Shown in pieces: positions 60,333 through 64,000 of a stretch of DNA of 64,000 bases. The DNA is from Mobilitalea torta. GTDB taxonomy: Bacteria; Bacillota; Clostridia; Lachnospirales; Lachnospiraceae. The position numbers and the translations under genes are program-made. Position 1 is the first letter of the stretch, and every line of letters starts with the position of its first letter. The notes under the pieces are model-generated. The model was not told where the DNA came from and searched no databases. It saw only the letters and a program-made list of their open reading frames with translations. Where the stretch lies: positions 103,391 to 167,390 of the forward strand of contig NZ_JBNPXH010000014.1 of the NCBI RefSeq assembly GCF_050433395.1. Direction: 5' to 3'.

Positions 60333-62243
60333 CTAATTGTTCATTCTCTCCAAAACAACATCATATACCGCCAGGCTGTAATCTTCCATTCTTTCATACT
60401 GCAGAATCTGCAGTGCTTCCTTCTCTGTCAGATGAAATACATTCTTCAGCTCAGCAAGGATTTGCTTTCTGACATAATTCATATCTGATTCAATTCCCAG
60501 CAGGGTAGCCAGTTCTATGTACTTATCATACCGGGCCAGACCCTTTAGCAGGGAATCCAGAGCCTCCGGATATTTTTCCATGGAACAGTAATTGTTATAA
60601 GAGTTTAATTGCTTATTAACATACATTACCGTCATAATCTTCTCGTAGACTTCGATATCCTCATCCTTGATATCCACGCCATAAACCTCATTGTAGGCCT
60701 GGGTATACTTACGGTTATTGAAATAGTTTGTCGCATATTCAATGCTCAGGGTATAGGTGATAATATTCGTTCCCAGAACTACAATCAGAGCAATAATGGC
60801 AAAGAAAAACAACACAAGAGCAGCGCCAACCCGATTAATTCTTCCGGGATCCTCATCAATTTCATCAATAACCTGAATTGCATTCCTGGCCGCCGCTTTC
60901 TTTTCCGCTTTTTCTTTTCTCTTCTCCGCTTTCTCTCTTTGTCTTTCTGCTTTGGAGAGCTTGCCGCCGCCCTCCTCCTCTTCCAAGTCATCGCCCGCTC
61001 TTTTCCCGGTCTTTGACTTCTTCGGAGACTTCTTCTGAGCCTTCTTCGGTTTGCTCTCTTCCCGCTGCTCCTTCTCGTGGTCGAGAGCTGTTTTTTCATC
61101 CTTTACATTTCCAAAGAGCCGCTGGAACAGACTGCCTCCCGGCTTTGCCGCAGCCGTTACCTCCCCGGCCTCTTCTGCTTCCTTAATCGCTTTTGTTTTC
61201 TTGACCTTGACTGGCTTTTCCTTCTTGGGCTTAGCCTTCTTTTCCTTCTTCCCCTTTGCAGGAGTCTCTTCCTCCCCCATATCATAGTCATTCAATGAGG
61301 AAACCCCTTTAAGCGCGTCGGAGAATACCTCACCTACATCACCTGGCATACTCTTTGCATACTGCGGAACAGAATCCGGATTCTCCAGCATATCATGGAT
61401 TGCCTTGATATCTTCTATTACCGGGTCATCCTCAGACATCTGACCCAGTAGACTTAGAAAATCATCCTTTTCCTCCTCTTCGTCCTGTTCGGGTTCCTGC
61501 CGCGGACTTATCTGCTCTATTCTCTGCAACTCCTCCTGCTGTTGTGCCATCTCCTGCAGATCCCCATATTCTCCGGTCTCTGAAGGCTCTGTATTCTGCT
61601 CATCCAGGCGATTCAATAATTCATCCAATTCAAAATCTATACCGTTGTCGGAATTCGGCTCTTCTTGATCTTCCTTTGCTTCCCCGGCTGCCTCATGCCA
61701 TCCGGCCGGGGGTACTTCCGCAAGCTCATTATCCGGCTCAAGGGCAGCCGGTTCTTCTTGCAGATTCAAGCCTGCTCCCGCCTGTTCTGTCAGTGCTTCA
61801 TCCATATAAACCGCTTCTGCCGTTGCAACGGCCTCAATCCCTGCCGCTTGCTGCTCGCTTTCCTGATTATTTCCGGAAAACAAATTTGATAAATCCTCTC
61901 CAAACAAGTCCTCATCACTTACGCTGAATTCCGCCGCCAGCTCCTGGAAATCATCTTCATAGTCCAGCGTATCAAATTCGTCACTAAAATCAGCCCTGTA
62001 CCATTCATCCTCATCCAACTCCAGAATTTGAGCATTCTCTCCCTTTGCTTCGGAAGGACTGCCTGCCCCATCGTCGGAGCGCTTCTTCCTAGGTAATCTT
62101 TCCACAGACGGCTCATTTTTAACAGAATTCAACAAATTATCAAGATAAGATTCCTTGGCCTTTATACTAACCTGATCCTGACAATCACTGCAATATTCCG
62201 TTCCATCCTCGATATTCTTTTTACATACTTTACATTTTGCCAT
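60333..62243 (-). CDS. Zinc-ribbon, low-complexity membrane protein
   Basis: A 636-residue protein, family not recognised. Order: zinc ribbon at the N-terminus (MAKCKVCKKNIEDGTEYCSDC), a long acidic, disordered region (about 60-290, many E and D), a lysine-rich stretch (about 290-460 with KKGKKEKKAKPKKEK-like runs), one membrane segment (about 478-500; ALVLFFFAIIALIVVLG) and a helical C-terminal domain (about 510-636) resembling TPR-like repeats. The topology suggests a cytoplasmic charged arm and an exported C-terminal domain. The ATG at 62243 is chosen over a GTG at 62252. It lies between CheW and hisH on the same strand. Confidence 0.75.
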   Translation of the reverse strand: MAKCKVCKKNIEDGTEYCSDCQDQVSIKAKESYLDNLLNSVKNEPSVERLPRKKRSDDGAGSPSEAKGENAQILELDEDEWYRADFSDEFDTLDYEDDFQELAAEFSVSDEDLFGEDLSNLFSGNNQESEQQAAGIEAVATAEAVYMDEALTEQAGAGLNLQEEPAALEPDNELAEVPPAGWHEAAGEAKEDQEEPNSDNGIDFELDELLNRLDEQNTEPSETGEYGDLQEMAQQQEELQRIEQISPRQEPEQDEEEEKDDFLSLLGQMSEDDPVIEDIKAIHDMLENPDSVPQYAKSMPGDVGEVFSDALKGVSSLNDYDMGEEETPAKGKKEKKAKPKKEKPVKVKKTKAIKEAEEAGEVTAAAKPGGSLFQRLFGNVKDEKTALDHEKEQREESKPKKAQKKSPKKSKTGKRAGDDLEEEEGGGKLSKAERQREKAEKRKEKAEKKAAARNAIQVIDEIDEDPGRINRVGAALVLFFFAIIALIVVLGTNIITYTLSIEYATNYFNNRKYTQAYNEVYGVDIKDEDIEVYEKIMTVMYVNKQLNSYNNYCSMEKYPEALDSLLKGLARYDKYIELATLLGIESDMNYVRKQILAELKNVFHLTEKEALQILQYERMEDYSLAVYDVVLERMNN

Positions 62244-62370
62244 CCATTGCACCGTCCATTAAAATAGTAAAAAACTTCAATATAATCTATATCGAACATT
62301 TCCTTGTTAATAATTATACTCACTTTCAAATTCAGACTAATTTCCTGCAAATTCCCTATGTTTCTGCGCT

Positions 62371-62862
62371 TTATGCTTCCGGCTGCGCTCCTATAGAGAG
62401 CTTTGGATTCACTTCCTGCAGCATTACTCTGAAATTAAGAACCTCAATGGTATAACCCTCATAAGGAAGAATTCCGGATACCGCCGCTGTAAAAGAAGTG
62501 GTGAGATCTTCGCCCGGCTGCCTCACATCAGAAGACTTCACTCTATATATTCCTCTGACGCTATCCACATGAAAACCAATATTCAAATCCTGTATGGCAG
62601 TTACAATCAGCATATCATTCTTAAGTTCTTCCGAATCCTTCAACCTCAGACACTTCAGCAAATTAACAACGGGAATTAAAAAATCCCTCGGTTTTATAAT
62701 TCCCTCAATAAACGGATGAGCATTGGGCACTGGCAAAGGGTTCTTATCATAAGGCAGTATCTCACGAATGTCATTCACATCAATTCCGTAGGAATTACCA
62801 CCAGCTCTGAATTCCATAATCTCGATTTCTCTTACCGCCTCATTCAACTTATCCTTTTCCAT
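62371..62862 (-). CDS. CheW-like chemotaxis coupling protein
   Basis: A 163-residue CheW domain protein, which normally couples chemoreceptors to the CheA kinase. Seen: EIMEFRAGGNSYGIDVNDIREIL, PFIEGIIKPRDFLIPVVNL (the conserved I-RG region, here IKPRDF) and SDVRQPGED. The ATG at 62862 has GGAGGTAGTA upstream. No CheA, receptor or other che gene is nearby, so it could serve a remote array or a non-chemotactic pathway. Its own promoter is well placed. Confidence 0.9.
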   Translation of the reverse strand: MEKDKLNEAVREIEIMEFRAGGNSYGIDVNDIREILPYDKNPLPVPNAHPFIEGIIKPRDFLIPVVNLLKCLRLKDSEELKNDMLIVTAIQDLNIGFHVDSVRGIYRVKSSDVRQPGEDLTTSFTAAVSGILPYEGYTIEVLNFRVMLQEVNPKLSIGAQPEA

Positions 62863-62922
62863 ATTACTACCTCCATACGAGCATTTATGCAATTATTCGG
62901 CCTTACCTTCTATATTAATATT

Positions 62923-62951
62923 ATTATAGTGTTAATCCATGGTTTTGTAAA
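62923..62951 (-). promoter_or_regulatory. Promoter for cheW
   Basis: Minus-strand TTTACA (62946-62951), 17-nt spacer and perfect TATAAT (62923-62928), about 60 bp upstream of the start codon. Confidence 0.7.
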
Positions 62952-63109
62952 GAGCACAAATCTACAAGGGGATAAACTGAAAATAACAAGAATGGAAATT
63001 AGAATTCGGAAAAAAATATATTTTTAAGTATCTTTATTATAATATAAGAAAAATAAAGTGAAAACTATAAGGTGATATTATAAATTTATTATAATAATAG
63101 AGTAAATGC

Positions 63110-63137
63110 TTGACATTTTTTTTAATTCAGATAGAAT
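63110..63137 (+). promoter_or_regulatory. Promoter for rplY
   Basis: TTGACA (63110-63115), 16-nt spacer of mostly T and A, and TAGAAT (63132-63137), about 95 bp upstream of the start. Confidence 0.7.
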
Positions 63138-63233
63138 AGATATAAGGTTTGTCCAAAACTATTCGTGAAATACATATAATTTAGCGAATAATATTATTAT
63201 AAACCGAATTTTACTTATTAAGGAGGTACATCT

Positions 63234-63785
63234 ATGTCAGTAGATGCTGTATTGGAATTCAACATTCGTTCAAACGCGAAATCAGAGAATAACAAGCTTA
63301 CAAAGGATGGGTATTTGTTAGGAAATATCAATGGGAAAGGAATTGAATCGATACCGATCTCCGTGAAAAGAGATGCCTTTAAGAAGACCATCAAGAAGTA
63401 TGGAAGAAATTGTATTTTAAGACTGGAAAATCAAGATCAGCAAGGTCATGAGGTAATGGTAAAGTCAATTCAGCTGTCCCCAAAGGACTATGAATACCAT
63501 CATGTTGACTTCCAAAGGGTAATATTTACAGACAAAATTAAGGCGGATGTCGGAATCCGATACACAGGAGTGGAATTCCTGCAGGCGAAAAAGCTCATTC
63601 TGAGCCGTTTAACGGACGTTATATCGGTATGGGGCTTACCGCAGGACATCCCTCATACACTTGAATTCGACTTATCTAATTCCAATGTCGGCGATAATAT
63701 TACTGTCGCAGACCTAACCTTCCCCGAAGGAATTACACCGGATGCCGAAGGCAGCCAACTAATCGGATCCATCCTTGGTGCTTAA
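63234..63785 (+). CDS. rplY: 50S ribosomal protein L25/general stress protein Ctc
   Basis: A 183-residue member of the L25/Ctc family, which binds 5S rRNA in the large subunit. Seen: KKYGRNCILRLE, the family block YEYHHVDFQRVIFTDKIKADVGIRYTG, and a C-terminal domain with LTDVISVWGLPQDIPHTLEFDLS and NITVADLTFPEGI, the long two-domain Ctc form. AAGGAGGTACATCT precedes the ATG. It is divergent from cheW and convergent with the rRNA operon; a strong hairpin follows its stop. Confidence 0.9.
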   Translation: MSVDAVLEFNIRSNAKSENNKLTKDGYLLGNINGKGIESIPISVKRDAFKKTIKKYGRNCILRLENQDQQGHEVMVKSIQLSPKDYEYHHVDFQRVIFTDKIKADVGIRYTGVEFLQAKKLILSRLTDVISVWGLPQDIPHTLEFDLSNSNVGDNITVADLTFPEGITPDAEGSQLIGSILGA

Positions 63786-63790
63786 CACTT

Positions 63791-63833
63791 AGGGCCGTTG
63801 CAAGACGAATTACTTCCTCCTTGCAACGGCCCT
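63791..63833 (+). terminator. Terminator of rplY
   Basis: Perfect 14-bp stem (63791-63804 with 63820-63833) and 15-nt loop, a few bases after the stop codon, followed by ATCATTTATCTTT. Confidence 0.8.
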
Positions 63834-63856
63834 ATCATTTATCTTTACATAATAAA

Positions 63857-63889
63857 AAAACAGAAACACCATCAAGGTTTTTCTGTTTT
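63857..63889 (-). terminator. Terminator of the rRNA operon
   Basis: AAAACAGAAA (63857-63866) pairs with TTTCTGTTTT (63880-63889); on the minus strand the stem leads into a TTTTTTT tract. It lies about 55 bp after the 23S 3' end. Confidence 0.8.
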
Positions 63890-63945
63890 GAATTGACAAA
63901 ATACTACACACGAAAATGATACATCCTTTTGAACAAACCCTTTTC

Positions 63946-64000
63946 AGGTCAAGCCCTCGACCGATTAGTAACAGTCAGCTCCATACGTTACCGCACTTCC
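63946..64000 (-). rRNA. 23S rRNA, 3' end only
   Basis: The minus strand reads the conserved 23S 3' terminus, including GTTACTAATCGGTCGAGGG and GCTTGACCT, ending near 63946. Only about 55 nt lie in the window; the gene continues beyond the right edge. No 5S rRNA lies between its end and the terminator at 63857-63889. Confidence 0.92.

Larger units (their letters stand above)
62863..63233. other. Divergent intergenic region, 371 bp
   Basis: Very AT-rich. It holds the cheW promoter on the minus strand and the rplY promoter on the plus strand, with a long plus-strand leader (about 95 nt). No structured RNA was recognised. Confidence 0.6.

Noticed and set aside
63786..63945. 5S rRNA gene after 23S
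   Set aside because: The stretch holds only two terminators and a short AT-rich spacer; no 5S-like sequence is present.

Overview
This window looks like chromosome from a spore-forming, anaerobic member of the Clostridia, most likely the family Lachnospiraceae. Evidence: an alpha/beta small acid-soluble spore protein, YlbJ-like and YtfJ/GerW-like sporulation proteins, a clostridial-type 2-hydroxyacyl-CoA dehydratase activator, an acetate kinase/phosphotransacetylase pair, strong GGAGG ribosome binding sites and classic TTGACA-N17-TATAAT promoters. No phage, insertion sequence, CRISPR array or tRNA gene was recognised. Most genes lie on the minus strand, as does the rRNA operon whose 23S 3' end enters at the right edge. 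By inference, replication probably runs from high to low coordinates.

Layout, left to right. 1-8.0 kb (minus): a division/repair block with a YvyF-like zinc protein, ruvA-ruvB, then zapA, a U32 peptidase-family protein, a FtsW/RodA flippase/polymerase and its cognate penicillin-binding protein (cut by the window edge). 8.0-13 kb: a cardiolipin synthase fused to a CmpB-type membrane domain, a YprB-like nuclease, a four-copy 71-bp hairpin repeat, and an SGNH hydrolase. 13.4-18.3 kb: rpmF, yceD, ackA, pta and, divergently, tmcAL; a 166-bp near-perfect palindrome sits between pta and tmcAL. 18.4-24.5 kb: AraC regulator and GH42 beta-galactosidase (divergent), oligoendopeptidase F, YlbJ. 24.5-29.8 kb: coiled-coil protein, coaD, rsmD, SASP, citrate synthase, L,D-transpeptidase. 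29.9-37.3 kb: a five-gene surface-polysaccharide cluster with UDP-galactopyranose mutase, two polyprenol-type glycosyltransferases and two large multispanning proteins. 37.4-43.2 kb: recG, then divergently a GntR/ABC module and a sigma factor with a very long C-terminal extension. 43.3-52.5 kb: DUF1653 protein, FakA-like DAK2 protein with Asp23 partner, L28, a 45-residue membrane peptide, YtfJ/DUF2953 pair, two unrecognised conserved proteins, a rhomboid-like pseudoprotease and a CorA transporter. 53-57.3 kb: a giant acyl-CoA dehydratase activase. 57.4-64 kb: methyltransferase, ung, hisF-hisH, a zinc-ribbon membrane protein, CheW, ribosomal protein L25/Ctc and the end of a 23S rRNA.

The genes are mainly housekeeping. 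The parts that most deserve a second look are the CmpB-cardiolipin synthase fusion, the covarying 71-bp hairpin repeat, the 53-bp-arm palindrome, the paired YYY/GT-C polysaccharide cluster, the sigma factor with its roughly 350-residue extension, the 40-bp dyad over the GntR promoter, and the 23S rRNA followed by a terminator with no 5S gene between. All family assignments come from reading motifs; no database search was run.
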